From an uncultured Bacteroidales bacterium (lineage in GTDB: Bacteria > Bacteroidota > Bacteroidia > Bacteroidales > ML635J-15), in the NCBI GenBank assembly GCA_905234755.1, contig CAJOIT010000003.1, positions 641,764 to 705,763 on the forward strand: a stretch of DNA of 64,000 nt, given 5' to 3'. The notes under the pieces are model-generated. The model was given only the letters and a program-made list of their open reading frames with translations, made no database searches and had not been told where the DNA came from. Below, in pieces: positions 1 to 7,247 of the stretch. The position numbers and the translations under genes are program-made. Each line of letters starts with the position of its first letter. Position 1 is the first letter of the stretch.

Positions 1-2
1 TA

Positions 3-362
3 TGGTATAACACATTCGGGAACGGTGTAGGGTATAACACATTCGGGAACGATTGTTGGAATAATACGTTCGGGAACGATTGTTGGAATAATACGTTCGG
101 GAACGAGTGCTACTACAACACATTCGGGAACAATTTGCGACAACTTACTGTTTTTGAAGGTGTTATGTATTGTGCAATAGTAGGCGGAAGTGACGCAAGT
201 TCGTATGTCCAGAACGCTCAAATTCTTAACGGAACGAAGGGCGATAACGAGAATAACCTGCTCACTATCACCTTTGTCGCTAATTCAAACAGCACGCAAT
301 GTGCTGCCAAGAACAGCAGTGGTACACTCAAGGTTTGGTATGCCGCTGATTTAGTTGTATAA
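3..362 (+). CDS. Phage tail-fibre protein, C-terminal part (5' end outside window)
   Basis: The frame is open from the left edge and closes with TAA at 360-362, giving 119 visible residues. The first ~43 residues are five copies of a 9-residue repeat, [Y/N]NTFGN followed by three variable residues, rich in Asn, Gly, Cys and Trp. The rest is a compact C-terminal domain ending LKVWYAADLVV. Asn/Gly-rich short repeats that end in a small C-terminal domain are typical of tail fibres and other receptor-binding phage proteins, probably a repetitive beta-structure; this is inference from repeat style and position, not from a recognised family. An in-frame ATG at 135 could be misread as the start, but the upstream frame is clearly coding because the repeat is kept at the protein level. 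It lies just before the integrase, not after the tail-tip gene, which is unusual. Confidence 0.7.
   Translation, partial: WYNTFGNGVGYNTFGNDCWNNTFGNDCWNNTFGNECYYNTFGNNLRQLTVFEGVMYCAIVGGSDASSYVQNAQILNGTKGDNENNLLTITFVANSNSTQCAAKNSSGTLKVWYAADLVV
6..131 (+). repeat. 27-bp tandem repeat in tail-fibre gene
   Basis: Units start at 6, 33, 60, 87 and 114, each with the core ACrTTCGGGAAC. Units 3 and 4 (60-86 and 87-113) are nearly identical at DNA level through the boundary, so copy number could change by slippage or recombination. The repeat is in frame and encodes nine residues per unit. Further copies probably lie to the left of the window. Confidence 0.85.
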
Positions 363-371
363 TTCCAAAAT

Positions 372-408
372 TTGCATATTGCTGCAATATTTGTGCAGCA
401 ATATGCAA
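372..408 (+). terminator. Hairpin after tail-fibre gene
   Basis: Perfect 15-bp inverted repeat (arms 372-386 and 394-408, 7-nt loop) starting 9 bases after the fibre stop codon. No long T run follows, so it may act as a weak terminator or as a 3'-end stabilising structure. Confidence 0.55.
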
Positions 409-494
409 TTATTATAATGTAAAAGAAAAGTGTAGTATAGGTTAACATATTGAAGAATAATGGATTATAGCAATGATAAAGTGTTTTTTTTACT

Positions 495-507
495 AATTGT
501 TCCCGAA
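495..507 (-). repeat. Inverted copy of the fibre-repeat core
   Basis: AATTGTTCCCGAA here is the exact reverse complement of TTCGGGAACAATT at 123-135, the last fibre repeat. The match extends imperfectly (GAATAAT on the far side also occurs in repeat units 3 and 4). It sits between the fibre stop codon and the integrase start. An inverted copy in this place could be a recombination site or the relic of an inversion. Confidence 0.55.
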
Positions 508-547
508 TTATTCTTCACTTTTGCATTTTGCAAAAAAGAAATAAGAT

Positions 548-1726
548 ATGTTAACCAAAATCATGACAAAGGTAAGATACAAGCTCGTCTTTAACAGAGG
601 CGGTAGGCTCAATCAGTCTGGCGAAGGACTCGTTCAAATAGAGTGTACGCAGAACGGTCGTCGCATTTATTTCAGTACCCATACATATTTGCAGCCAAAC
701 CAGTTTTATCATGGTTGTGTAGTAAATCACGAACTTGCCGACAATCTCAATTATGCATTGTACAAAATTATGCATGAGGTTGAGAATATCGAATTGGAAT
801 ACATAAAGCGAGGTGTAGTAGTGACCTTGCCAATGTTGCGTGAAGCGTATCGTAGTCACCTTTCGCCTGGTGCTAAATTGCGCGATTTTGGTATGAATGT
901 CATAGAAGACAGCGCACGCAAGCAGCTTACCAAAAGGAATTATCTCACATTGTTTAATGATCTCGACAAGTACCGTAGCGGAACATATATCACAGATATA
1001 GACTATAATTATGTAGTTGGCTACGACAAGTATCTGCGCGGTATAGGTGTGCAGCACAATACTCGTGTAAGTCGTCTGCGACTTCTACGCGCTTTGCTCA
1101 ACGAGGCGCGTAAGCGCGATATAATTGACACCAATCCATTCGACCGCTTCCGCATACAGCAGATGGTGTCGAAGAAAGGCTATCTGCCAGCAGACCTATT
1201 ACGCAAACTCGAAGCGATGAAACTCAGTGGCAACGATGACATAGTGCGTGACGCGTTTCTTGTCGGCTGCTACACTGGTTTAAGGTTCTCCGACATCAGA
1301 ACCTTGCGAAAGTCAGACATACACGATGGCTGGATTGTAAAGAAGATGGTAAAGACAGGCTACGAGGTTGAAATTCCTATAAGCGACAAGATGGCAGAAA
1401 TAATAGGCAAATATGGCGACATTGGAAAGTTGGCGAAGAATCTTGGCGTAAACTCGCAGGTAAACGCTACACTTCGCGTCCTGCTCGACAGCATAGGTGC
1501 GGATGTTAAGATAACCTTCCATTCTTCACGCCATACATTTGCTACATTGCTTGGGCAAAAGGGAGTACAGCTTACAACCATACAAAGATTGCTCGGGCAT
1601 CAGAAACTGCAAACCACGCAGATATACAGCGAGGTTGACCGAACAGCAATTCTCAACGACTTGCGCGGTAATGCCCTCCAGAGTAATAATAAAATCCAAG
1701 ATGACATTAGCCATACGGATTTTTAG
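548..1726 (+). CDS. Tyrosine recombinase / phage integrase
   Basis: This 392-residue protein should catalyse site-specific integration or excision of the phage, or DNA inversion. It has the layout of Bacteroidota integrases: an N-terminal arm-type DNA-binding part (about 1-100), a SAM-like core-binding helical domain (about 110-205), and a C-terminal catalytic domain. Catalytic residues can be read directly: Arg246 (TGLRFSD), a Lys near 266-269, His325-x-x-Arg328 (HSSRHTF), His351 (LLGHQ) and Tyr360 (QIYSEVD). The full set and normal length suggest an active enzyme. The start at 548 or the second Met at 563 are both possible. It lies between the fibre 3' end and the STAS-HATPase operon. I see no duplicated attachment sequence beside it. 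Confidence 0.93.
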   Translation: MLTKIMTKVRYKLVFNRGGRLNQSGEGLVQIECTQNGRRIYFSTHTYLQPNQFYHGCVVNHELADNLNYALYKIMHEVENIELEYIKRGVVVTLPMLREAYRSHLSPGAKLRDFGMNVIEDSARKQLTKRNYLTLFNDLDKYRSGTYITDIDYNYVVGYDKYLRGIGVQHNTRVSRLRLLRALLNEARKRDIIDTNPFDRFRIQQMVSKKGYLPADLLRKLEAMKLSGNDDIVRDAFLVGCYTGLRFSDIRTLRKSDIHDGWIVKKMVKTGYEVEIPISDKMAEIIGKYGDIGKLAKNLGVNSQVNATLRVLLDSIGADVKITFHSSRHTFATLLGQKGVQLTTIQRLLGHQKLQTTQIYSEVDRTAILNDLRGNALQSNNKIQDDISHTDF

Positions 1727-1762
1727 TTGTTATCTGCACCCGAAATATTTTTGTGATTTTCT

Positions 1763-1793
1763 TTTGCTGTGTCGTACTTTGTTTGTATTTTCG
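1763..1793 (+). promoter_or_regulatory. Promoter of the STAS-HATPase/DUF4325/PIN operon
   Basis: TTTG (1763-1766), 19-base spacer, TATTTTCG (1786-1793), which matches the Bacteroidota housekeeping -33/-7 pattern TTTG-N19/20-TAnnTTTG in all but one base. The start codon at 1824 is about 25 bases beyond the expected transcription start. The operon can therefore be transcribed on its own in a lysogen. Confidence 0.6.
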
Positions 1794-1823
1794 CAACCCT
1801 TATTTTCTGTACGGAAGTAATAC

Positions 1824-2714
1824 ATGTGTACACTACAATTGCCATATAAGATAACAAGTTCGTTAGACGGTTATAATGAACTTTCAAGGTTATATTTTAA
1901 TATGGCCGAGTTAGTGGAGCATAATAAGGAAGTCAAAGTTGATTTTTCCTTGTGTAAGGAGTTTGATGGAAACTTGTGTGCTGCTGTCGGTGCAATATTC
2001 GACAGGTTTTCCAGCAAAGCAAGCATTGCGATAATAGGATTTTCTAACAGGAAAGTCAGGAGCATTCTTTCTAGAAATCATTTTTTGCAAGCATTTAAAG
2101 AGACAACTGATCCGGCTGAAAGAGAAAATTTTGTAAAATATTTTCGTTTCGGAACAAATGATTCGGAAGGATTTAAAAAATATATTGATGAATGGCTGAT
2201 TGGAAAGCAAAAGTTTCCTGCGCATACAAAGACTGTCGGTAATAGTCTCGTTGCAAGTATATATGAGATTTATGCCAATGCGGCAATGCATGGAGAAACG
2301 AATTTCGTATATTCATGCGGAGAGTATAAGGAGGAAACCACAACATTTGATATGGCTATAGTTGACCTTGGAGAAACTATTCCGCACAATGTGAACACTT
2401 TCTTTGAAAAGAAAGGAATGCAAAGGGTTACGGATTGCGAAGCCATAGCATGGGCGTTTATTGAAGGAAACACTACTAAGGAGAATACTGGAGGACTTGG
2501 GCTTTCATTGTTAAAGGAATTTATTGAACTTAACAAAGGAGCACTCCATTTGGTTTCTGCTGGTGGTTTTGTAGAGTACGCGAATGGAAAATTCAACTAT
2601 CACAATCTAGACAAAGTGTTTCCTGGAACAATAGTAAATATCAAGTTTAACTTTAACGATTCAAAGCGTTACTTGATGTCTTCTGAAAAACCAGATTTTA
2701 ATGACCTTTTATAA
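1824..2714 (+). CDS. STAS-HATPase (GHKL) regulator protein
   Basis: A 296-residue soluble protein with two parts. Residues ~5-90 look like a STAS-type domain (VDFSLCKEFDGNLCAAVG). Residues ~135-276 are a GHKL/HATPase_c ATP-binding domain: N box Glu148 to Asn152 (EIYANAAMHG), G1 box Asp181-x-Gly183 (DLGETIP), G2 box 222-228 (TGGLGLS) and a late PGT (267-269). There is no histidine phospho-acceptor domain and no membrane segment, so it resembles the anti-sigma-type kinases of partner-switch systems more than a sensor kinase. It is the first gene of a tight operon: its 3' end meets a DUF4325 STAS-like gene, which itself overlaps a PIN nuclease gene. I infer that it reads a signal and controls the next two proteins; the function has not been shown by the sequence. 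Confidence 0.75.
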   Translation: MCTLQLPYKITSSLDGYNELSRLYFNMAELVEHNKEVKVDFSLCKEFDGNLCAAVGAIFDRFSSKASIAIIGFSNRKVRSILSRNHFLQAFKETTDPAERENFVKYFRFGTNDSEGFKKYIDEWLIGKQKFPAHTKTVGNSLVASIYEIYANAAMHGETNFVYSCGEYKEETTTFDMAIVDLGETIPHNVNTFFEKKGMQRVTDCEAIAWAFIEGNTTKENTGGLGLSLLKEFIELNKGALHLVSAGGFVEYANGKFNYHNLDKVFPGTIVNIKFNFNDSKRYLMSSEKPDFNDLL

Positions 2715-2721
2715 TACAAAA

Positions 2722-3075
2722 ATGGATAATACGTTGATAATAAAGATTACAGACCACATTTCGCTTAATAAGGGCATTACTCCAGATGAAGCGGAACCAA
2801 TCTACACGATGGAGATGGAGGCGTTCCGTAACGGAATGAATGTCGTTTTGGATTTTGCTGGAGTAGAAATGTTAACCACGGCATTCCTTAATGTCGCAAT
2901 AGGAAACTTGTATAAAGATTATTCAAGCGAGGATTTGAAAAATATGCTCAAACTTGAAAATCTTGACGAAGATACGGCTTTACGTATAAAGAGAGTTACG
3001 ACCAATGCAAAATCTTTCTATTCTGATAAGAATGGGTATTCTAAAATGATTGGGGAGGTTATCAATGAACATTGA
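2722..3075 (+). CDS. DUF4325 STAS-like protein
   Basis: A 117-residue protein matching the DUF4325 'STAS-like' family: an opening strand with LNKG, a central strand-turn-helix VVLDFAGVEMLTTAFLNVAIG that is the STAS-like core, then the family's RIKRVTTNAKSFY tail. I chose ATG 2722 (MDNTLII) because the family starts near there; an upstream ATG at 2701 would overlap the previous gene by 14 bases. Its residues Thr-Thr/Ser near LTTAF sit where STAS antagonists carry their phosphorylated Ser/Thr, so it may be the partner of the upstream HATPase. The next gene (PIN) starts inside its 3' end, which implies translational coupling. Confidence 0.8.
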   Translation: MDNTLIIKITDHISLNKGITPDEAEPIYTMEMEAFRNGMNVVLDFAGVEMLTTAFLNVAIGNLYKDYSSEDLKNMLKLENLDEDTALRIKRVTTNAKSFYSDKNGYSKMIGEVINEH

Positions 3076-3601
3076 GGAAATTAGAGACCATGTTGTAAGT
3101 CCGTCTAATTGTTATCTGTTCGACACCAACGTATGGCTATACATCTACGGACCTATGGCAGACACAGAAAAGAAAAAGCAACAGCAGTATTCCAAGTTGC
3201 TTCGTGATATTGTTGACCATAAGGCAGGTTTATTCATTACATCGATGGTTCTGTCTGAATACATAAACAGGGTTCTCCGTATCGGATTTGAGCAATGGAA
3301 GAGAAGTACTTCAAATCCGTTTGCTGATTACAAAAGAGATTTCAGACAGACAAAGGAATACGAGGATTCGTTGGCGGATGTTAAAGCTCAGGTAAACGAT
3401 ATATTATCAAATGTTCCGGACAAGATGCCTGATGATTTTAATAGTATCAACGTCAAATCTGTCATGAATTCAATGAGCAAGTTTGCTGATTTCAACGATG
3501 CTTATCTTGTCAACTATTGTGATAAGAGGGGCATTTGCTTTGTTTCTGATGATAAGGACATTGGTTCAATATCAAGTTCGATAGTTTTGGTTAAGGCGTA
3601 G
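3065..3601 (+). CDS. PIN-domain nuclease
   Basis: A 178-residue protein with the acidic residues of a PIN-type ribonuclease: Asp20 (LFDTNVW), Glu65 (SEYINR), Asp142/Asp145 (ADFNDAYL) and Asp162/Asp165 (SDDKD). PIN proteins are metal-dependent RNases, often toxins or defence effectors. The start ATG 3065 has a good ribosome site (GGGGAGG at 3051-3057) and lies inside the DUF4325 gene, overlapping its last 11 bases. A long insert (about 75-130) between the usual PIN strands is helical and charged. It is the last gene of the operon and is followed by a terminator. No VapB-like antitoxin is adjacent, so control by the STAS-like/HATPase pair is the natural guess. Confidence 0.85.
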   Translation: MNIEEIRDHVVSPSNCYLFDTNVWLYIYGPMADTEKKKQQQYSKLLRDIVDHKAGLFITSMVLSEYINRVLRIGFEQWKRSTSNPFADYKRDFRQTKEYEDSLADVKAQVNDILSNVPDKMPDDFNSINVKSVMNSMSKFADFNDAYLVNYCDKRGICFVSDDKDIGSISSSIVLVKA

Positions 3602-3627
3602 TTGCCAGCGGTTTTATAATTCATATT

Positions 3628-3655
3628 AGCCACGGCTTTGCTGTGGCTTTTTTTG
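3628..3655 (+). terminator. Terminator closing the STAS-HATPase/PIN operon
   Basis: 8-bp stem with one G-T pair (3628-3635 with 3641-3648), 5-base loop, followed by a run of T. It isolates the operon from the phage genes behind it. Confidence 0.85.
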
Positions 3656-3703
3656 TTTTCTCATTATAGTGAGCGATAATTCTTTTGTCGGAAATCAAAA
3701 GTG

Positions 3704-3735
3704 TTTGATTGTTAAACATTGTTGCTCTTAATTTG
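3704..3735 (+). promoter_or_regulatory. Phage promoter 1 (shared extended motif)
   Basis: TTTG at 3704-3707, 20-base spacer, TTAATTTG at 3728-3735 (one mismatch to TAnnTTTG). The surrounding AAAAGTGTTTGA-TGTTAAA is shared with promoters at 4166 and 10105. It precedes the two small Cys-rich genes. Confidence 0.55.
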
Positions 3736-3764
3736 CCGTGACATTAAAAACAATGCCATAGGCA

Positions 3765-3944
3765 ATGACGAAATGCCATATAGAAAATAAGAAACACCAG
3801 ACTTGCCGCAGTTGTGTTCACTCATATTGTCTCCATGAACTAGACTGCAACGGTGAGCCGTTCCTTTGCAAATGCGAATATGAGCAATGGTCGCAGTTTC
3901 TTGACAAAGAGAATGATTGCAGGAATTATTCATTAAAACCATAA
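3765..3944 (+). CDS. Small Cys-rich phage protein
   Basis: A 59-residue frame starting MTKCHIENKKHQTCRSCVHS and ending RNYSLKP. It has eight cysteines, with CRSC, LDC and CKCEY clusters, plus several histidines, so a zinc-binding fold is likely. The next gene begins 3 bases after its stop, as in a co-translated pair, and a phage promoter lies just upstream, which supports it as real despite its size. Family not recognised; such mini zinc proteins are common in phage genomes with unknown roles. Confidence 0.6.
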   Translation: MTKCHIENKKHQTCRSCVHSYCLHELDCNGEPFLCKCEYEQWSQFLDKENDCRNYSLKP

Positions 3945-3947
3945 TAT

Positions 3948-4160
3948 ATGTTGAAGTACAGATTAAAGGAACTTGTTTGCCGTTTGTTCGGACACAAGGT
4001 TTATGTCGAGAGATTTGCAATAAAGGTCAGCCATTACAGGTATCATATAGTTGAAAGAAGATTCTGTGACAGGTGTGGAAAGGAATTAGAGTCCAAACTG
4101 CTCGCTGAAAACATCAGCCGTGCACAGATGCTTCACGATGGCTGGTTCATAGAAAAATAA
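3948..4160 (+). CDS. Small zinc-ribbon-like phage protein
   Basis: A 70-residue basic protein (MLKYRLKELVCRLFGHKVYV...) with a CxxxxGH pair near the N-terminus and a CDRCG knuckle around residues 40-44, together a probable treble-clef or zinc-ribbon site. It is paired with the preceding Cys-rich gene (3-base gap). Promoter 2 starts 5 bases after its stop. No family recognised; nucleic-acid or protein binding would both fit. Confidence 0.6.
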   Translation: MLKYRLKELVCRLFGHKVYVERFAIKVSHYRYHIVERRFCDRCGKELESKLLAENISRAQMLHDGWFIEK

Positions 4161-4165
4161 AAGTG

Positions 4166-4197
4166 TTTGACTGTTAAATATCAGCCGTGTAATTTTG
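4166..4197 (+). promoter_or_regulatory. Phage promoter 2, head-gene operon
   Basis: TTTG at 4166-4169, 20-base spacer, TAATTTTG at 4190-4197: a full match to the Bacteroidota consensus. The flanking AAAAGTGTTTGACTGTTAAA is nearly the same as in promoter 1 and close to promoter 3. Expected start of RNA is about 4203, ahead of the scaffold-like gene at 4231. Confidence 0.75.
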
Positions 4198-4230
4198 TTG
4201 CAAAATTAGTATAAACGAAATTTCAATTCA

Positions 4231-4920
4231 ATGGAAGAAAAGATTTTAGCAATGCTGAAAACGAAGGCGACGGCTTTCGGTTTTAGCGAAACTGAATTAT
4301 CAGAGGCTGCCAAAACGATAGCCTCATTTATCAACAATGCAGAAGCCACAGACGAAGAGATTACCTCTAAGGTTGACCTTATGTTGCCTGTATTGGGATT
4401 GTCCCAGAAAGCAGCAAACAGGGTAATCGAAAAGGCAAAGAAATCGGCTGAGGAAGAAGCAAAGAAGCAACAGAAGAAAGCAGAAGAAGCTGGAGCTGGT
4501 GCAGGTAAAAACGAGCCACCCAAAACTGATGAAGGCAAGAAGAACGAACAGCCAGAAATGCCGGACTGGTTCAAGGTTTACAAGGAAGAAAACGACAAGA
4601 AGACAAATGCTCTGATTGAGAAACTGACTGCTATGACGGCAGAAAAGACTTCCACAAACCGTAAACAGAAACTTGAAGAACTGGTCAAGGACAGCGGTAT
4701 GTTCGGAACTCGTGCCTTAAAGGCTTTTGAACGTATGTCGTTCAAGGATGATGAAGATTTTGATTCATTCTTCAACGAAACCAAGACTGACCTTGATGCG
4801 TGGAAGCAAGAGCGTACTGATGCAGGTTTGGGGAGCATGAAACCGATGGGAAGGAGCGACAATGCACCGACCAACAAATTATCAGAAGGTGAAGTTGACC
4901 AGATTGCTGGCAACTTCTAA
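4231..4920 (+). CDS. Putative phage scaffolding/capsid assembly protein
   Basis: 229 residues, very charged and mostly helical, with a Lys/Glu/Ala-rich coiled-coil stretch about residues 70-115 and no cysteines or membrane segment. The composition, size and place directly before the decoration and major capsid genes are those of phage scaffolding proteins, which guide procapsid assembly and are then removed. No sequence motif proves this. First gene behind promoter 2. No separate head protease gene is visible nearby. Confidence 0.6.
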   Translation: MEEKILAMLKTKATAFGFSETELSEAAKTIASFINNAEATDEEITSKVDLMLPVLGLSQKAANRVIEKAKKSAEEEAKKQQKKAEEAGAGAGKNEPPKTDEGKKNEQPEMPDWFKVYKEENDKKTNALIEKLTAMTAEKTSTNRKQKLEELVKDSGMFGTRALKAFERMSFKDDEDFDSFFNETKTDLDAWKQERTDAGLGSMKPMGRSDNAPTNKLSEGEVDQIAGNF

Positions 4921-4942
4921 TGTGTAACTTAAATCTAAAATT

Positions 4943-5338
4943 ATGCCTAAGATTGTAAATTTAAACGAAGAAAGAACAGAACTGCACATGGGTTCTGGTT
5001 CTGTGGTAATTAGAAAGTATGTAGATGGAATCAAGGGCGGTCGTACTTTGGATTGCGACAATGTTTCACTTGACACTCTCAAGGCAGGTCACGTGATTAT
5101 CCGCGACACCGTAAACGACACCTACAAGCCGATGCCTATTAGTGGCTCGTCTTACGATTCACTACCAGCAAATCACGAGTACATTGGTGTTCTCGTAAAC
5201 GACATTCCAGTATCGAAGCCATTCGCTGGCATTATGACCGCAGGAAGCGTCAACGAGGTTGCAGGTCCTTATCCTGTATCGAGCATCAAGAGTGCTTTGA
5301 AGTCTGCTGTACCAACCTTAATTTTTGAACACGATTAA
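4943..5338 (+). CDS. Putative head decoration protein
   Basis: 131 residues, beta-rich, without signal peptide or membrane segment. Small proteins of this size between scaffold and major capsid genes usually stabilise or decorate the capsid; GHVIIRDTVNDTYKPMPI and the later EYIGVLVNDI resemble the beta-tandem/trefoil style of head-stabilising proteins. Gap of 17 bases to the capsid gene, with GGAGG at 5341-5345 serving that gene. Role inferred from position. Confidence 0.55.
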   Translation: MPKIVNLNEERTELHMGSGSVVIRKYVDGIKGGRTLDCDNVSLDTLKAGHVIIRDTVNDTYKPMPISGSSYDSLPANHEYIGVLVNDIPVSKPFAGIMTAGSVNEVAGPYPVSSIKSALKSAVPTLIFEHD

Positions 5339-5355
5339 TTGGAGGAAAAAGAACT

Positions 5356-6897
5356 ATGGCACAAAAATCACTTTTTAGCGAATATATCGAAAAGATGTTT
5401 CCGTCACTTGGAAACATTGTTGAGAAAATCAATGGCAAACCGAATGCCCCTGTATATTTGCACAAGCAGATGTTGACCAAGGAGTATTCTGTTGACCAGA
5501 AGTGGAACAGCGGAAGCGCAGACACCACCTATGTTACTGCAGATGTAGTTGCAATGGATTCTCCACTTCCAATCAAGAAGCGCGACAGAATCTCTGTAGC
5601 AAGCGGTAAGTTGCCGAAGGTTGGTAGCAAGCGCAGAATGACCGAAAGCGACTTTAATGCAGTTGACCTTATGAGGTCGCGTGGCGATGCGTTTACTACT
5701 ATAGTGTCGAAACTTGCAGAAGACCCGGTAAAGGTAGCAGTAGGTATTGACGAAAAGAACGAGGCAAACTTCCTGCAGGCATTGTCCGATGGTGTTGTCC
5801 TTGTTGATGACGGCAACAATACTGGAACTGGTCTTCGCATCGACTTCGGCTATCGTCCTGAAAACACCTTTGGTGTAGAAACCGCAGGTCATATCAGCGA
5901 GAATGACATTTCGCGCATTATTGACGCAGCAGAAGCAAAGGGTCGTTCTTTCGCTTTTGTTGAAGTAAGCAAGGCGTTGCTGAACAAGATCCGCCACGAA
6001 AGATGGGCACAGGAAATGGTCGCTTCGTACAGAGGCTTGGCATTTACGGCTGAAACTCAGTTGCAGACTCCTGGTCTTGCAATCTTCAAGGAAGCATTTG
6101 CCGACAGGTTCAACGGAATCCAGATTGATGAGATTGACCGTCAGGTAATCAGCGAGAAGAACGGACAGCCGACAACTTGGAAGCCGTTCAATGTCAACAG
6201 AATGGTCTTCATTCCTAGCAAGAATGTCGGAAAACTCGTATGGGGTACTCTCGCAGAGATGAACCACCCTGTAGAAGGTGTAATCTACCAGACAGTTGAC
6301 CAGTACAAGCTCATCAGCCGTTTCGGCAACACCGACCCGATGGAAGAAATCACAGCAGGTCAGGCTCTCGTACTTCCAGTAATCGAAAATGTAGATGCAA
6401 TCTATATTCTCGATGCTACAATGACTGATGGTTCGGAGCAGACTGAAAATGACAGCAACTTCGACTTTGGCGGACACCAGTATGTAAAGAGCGAAGTAAT
6501 GACAGCTTACGCTGCCGTAACTGGCGCAACTTTGGCAAACGACATTACTGATGCCAACTTGCAGAAGGCTATCAACAGCCTGAACAAGTCGAGCAAGGAT
6601 GCTTTGATTGCATCGCTTGTATATCTGCCGGAATTGAACCCAACTTCGTTGTCGTTCACTGCTAGTGCGGATGCTACTGGCAAGACTTTCACAGTTGGTA
6701 CCAACGACAAGACTAATACTCCAAGCGTAGCAGTTGCAGCAGCAGCTTCTTCGTGGTTGAGTGCAAGCCGCAATGAAACAACTGGAGTTGTTACCGTAAC
6801 AGTAGGTGCAAACGGCACTTCTGCAAAGCGTACTGGTGACATCACAGTAACCGTTGGAACAAAGACTGCAACCTTGACAGTTGAACAGGCTGGATAG
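5356..6897 (+). CDS. Major capsid protein (HK97-type) with C-terminal BACON domain
   Basis: 513 residues. The first ~400 fit an HK97-fold major capsid protein from their size, gene order and features such as the extended N-arm and long helix region near RIIDAAEAKGRSFAFVEVSK. Residues ~427-513 form a separate Ig-like BACON domain: LNPTSLSFTA opening, then SSWLSASRN, VTVTVGANGTSAKRTGDI and a final ATLTVEQAG. BACON domains are common in Bacteroidota surface proteins and some of their phages, and are thought to bind carbohydrate. On a capsid it would be displayed many times per virion. The capsid part is assigned by context; the BACON part by clear motif. A Shine-Dalgarno GGAGG precedes the ATG. 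Confidence 0.82.
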   Translation: MAQKSLFSEYIEKMFPSLGNIVEKINGKPNAPVYLHKQMLTKEYSVDQKWNSGSADTTYVTADVVAMDSPLPIKKRDRISVASGKLPKVGSKRRMTESDFNAVDLMRSRGDAFTTIVSKLAEDPVKVAVGIDEKNEANFLQALSDGVVLVDDGNNTGTGLRIDFGYRPENTFGVETAGHISENDISRIIDAAEAKGRSFAFVEVSKALLNKIRHERWAQEMVASYRGLAFTAETQLQTPGLAIFKEAFADRFNGIQIDEIDRQVISEKNGQPTTWKPFNVNRMVFIPSKNVGKLVWGTLAEMNHPVEGVIYQTVDQYKLISRFGNTDPMEEITAGQALVLPVIENVDAIYILDATMTDGSEQTENDSNFDFGGHQYVKSEVMTAYAAVTGATLANDITDANLQKAINSLNKSSKDALIASLVYLPELNPTSLSFTASADATGKTFTVGTNDKTNTPSVAVAAAASSWLSASRNETTGVVTVTVGANGTSAKRTGDITVTVGTKTATLTVEQAG

Positions 6898-6918
6898 TAA
6901 TAATTAAAGCGGAACGGA

Positions 6919-7245
6919 ATGACTATTCTTGAAGCCCTTAAATATTCGGTCAATTATCCGTTGAGTGATGGAAATGCGGAATCGCGTCTCATCGCTCGCG
7001 GATTTTCCGATACGGAGGAAGACTTTACCGAGGAAATTGCCAACAGCCGTGCATATAGGCTTGCATACGCTGATATGCTTCGCTATGTAGTCACGATGGT
7101 AAATCTCAATCAGGGTGGAAGTGTCACGCAGGCGAGCGTAAGTGCTCTTGAAGGCACTGCCAACGCCATATATGAAGAGTATGGAGAACCTTTGATTGGG
7201 GAAAGCGGCAATTCTCCGAAAGTAGTAATTATGGATACTTGGTAG
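6919..7245 (+). CDS. Putative head-tail connector (adaptor) protein
   Basis: 108 residues, helical, directly behind the capsid gene, in the slot where HK97-like phages encode the gp6-type adaptor that joins the portal ring to the neck. The alternating helices (AYRLAYADMLRYVVTMVNL) suit that fold. Its last bases overlap an in-frame TTG of the next gene, but the next ATG is 2 bases past the stop. Function by position. Confidence 0.55.
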   Translation: MTILEALKYSVNYPLSDGNAESRLIARGFSDTEEDFTEEIANSRAYRLAYADMLRYVVTMVNLNQGGSVTQASVSALEGTANAIYEEYGEPLIGESGNSPKVVIMDTW

Positions 7246-7247
7246 GT

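Noticed and set aside
1..140. Short direct repeats at the left edge as a CRISPR array
   Set aside because: Units are 27 bp with no spacers of constant length between them and they encode an in-frame protein repeat.
363..547. Attachment-site copy of the tRNA-Phe 3' end near the integrase
   Set aside because: Compared by eye with the tRNA sequence (CCTGG/TTCAATT and GGTACC parts); no match of useful length. A copy may lie left of the window.
1..1726. Diversity-generating retroelement at the tail fibre
   Set aside because: Such elements are common in Bacteroidales phages, but no reverse transcriptase and no template repeat were found in the window.
5404..6477. 357-codon open frame on the minus strand opposite the capsid gene
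   Set aside because: Shadow of the capsid gene: Cys- and His-rich composition, no start signal, and the capsid frame is clearly coding.
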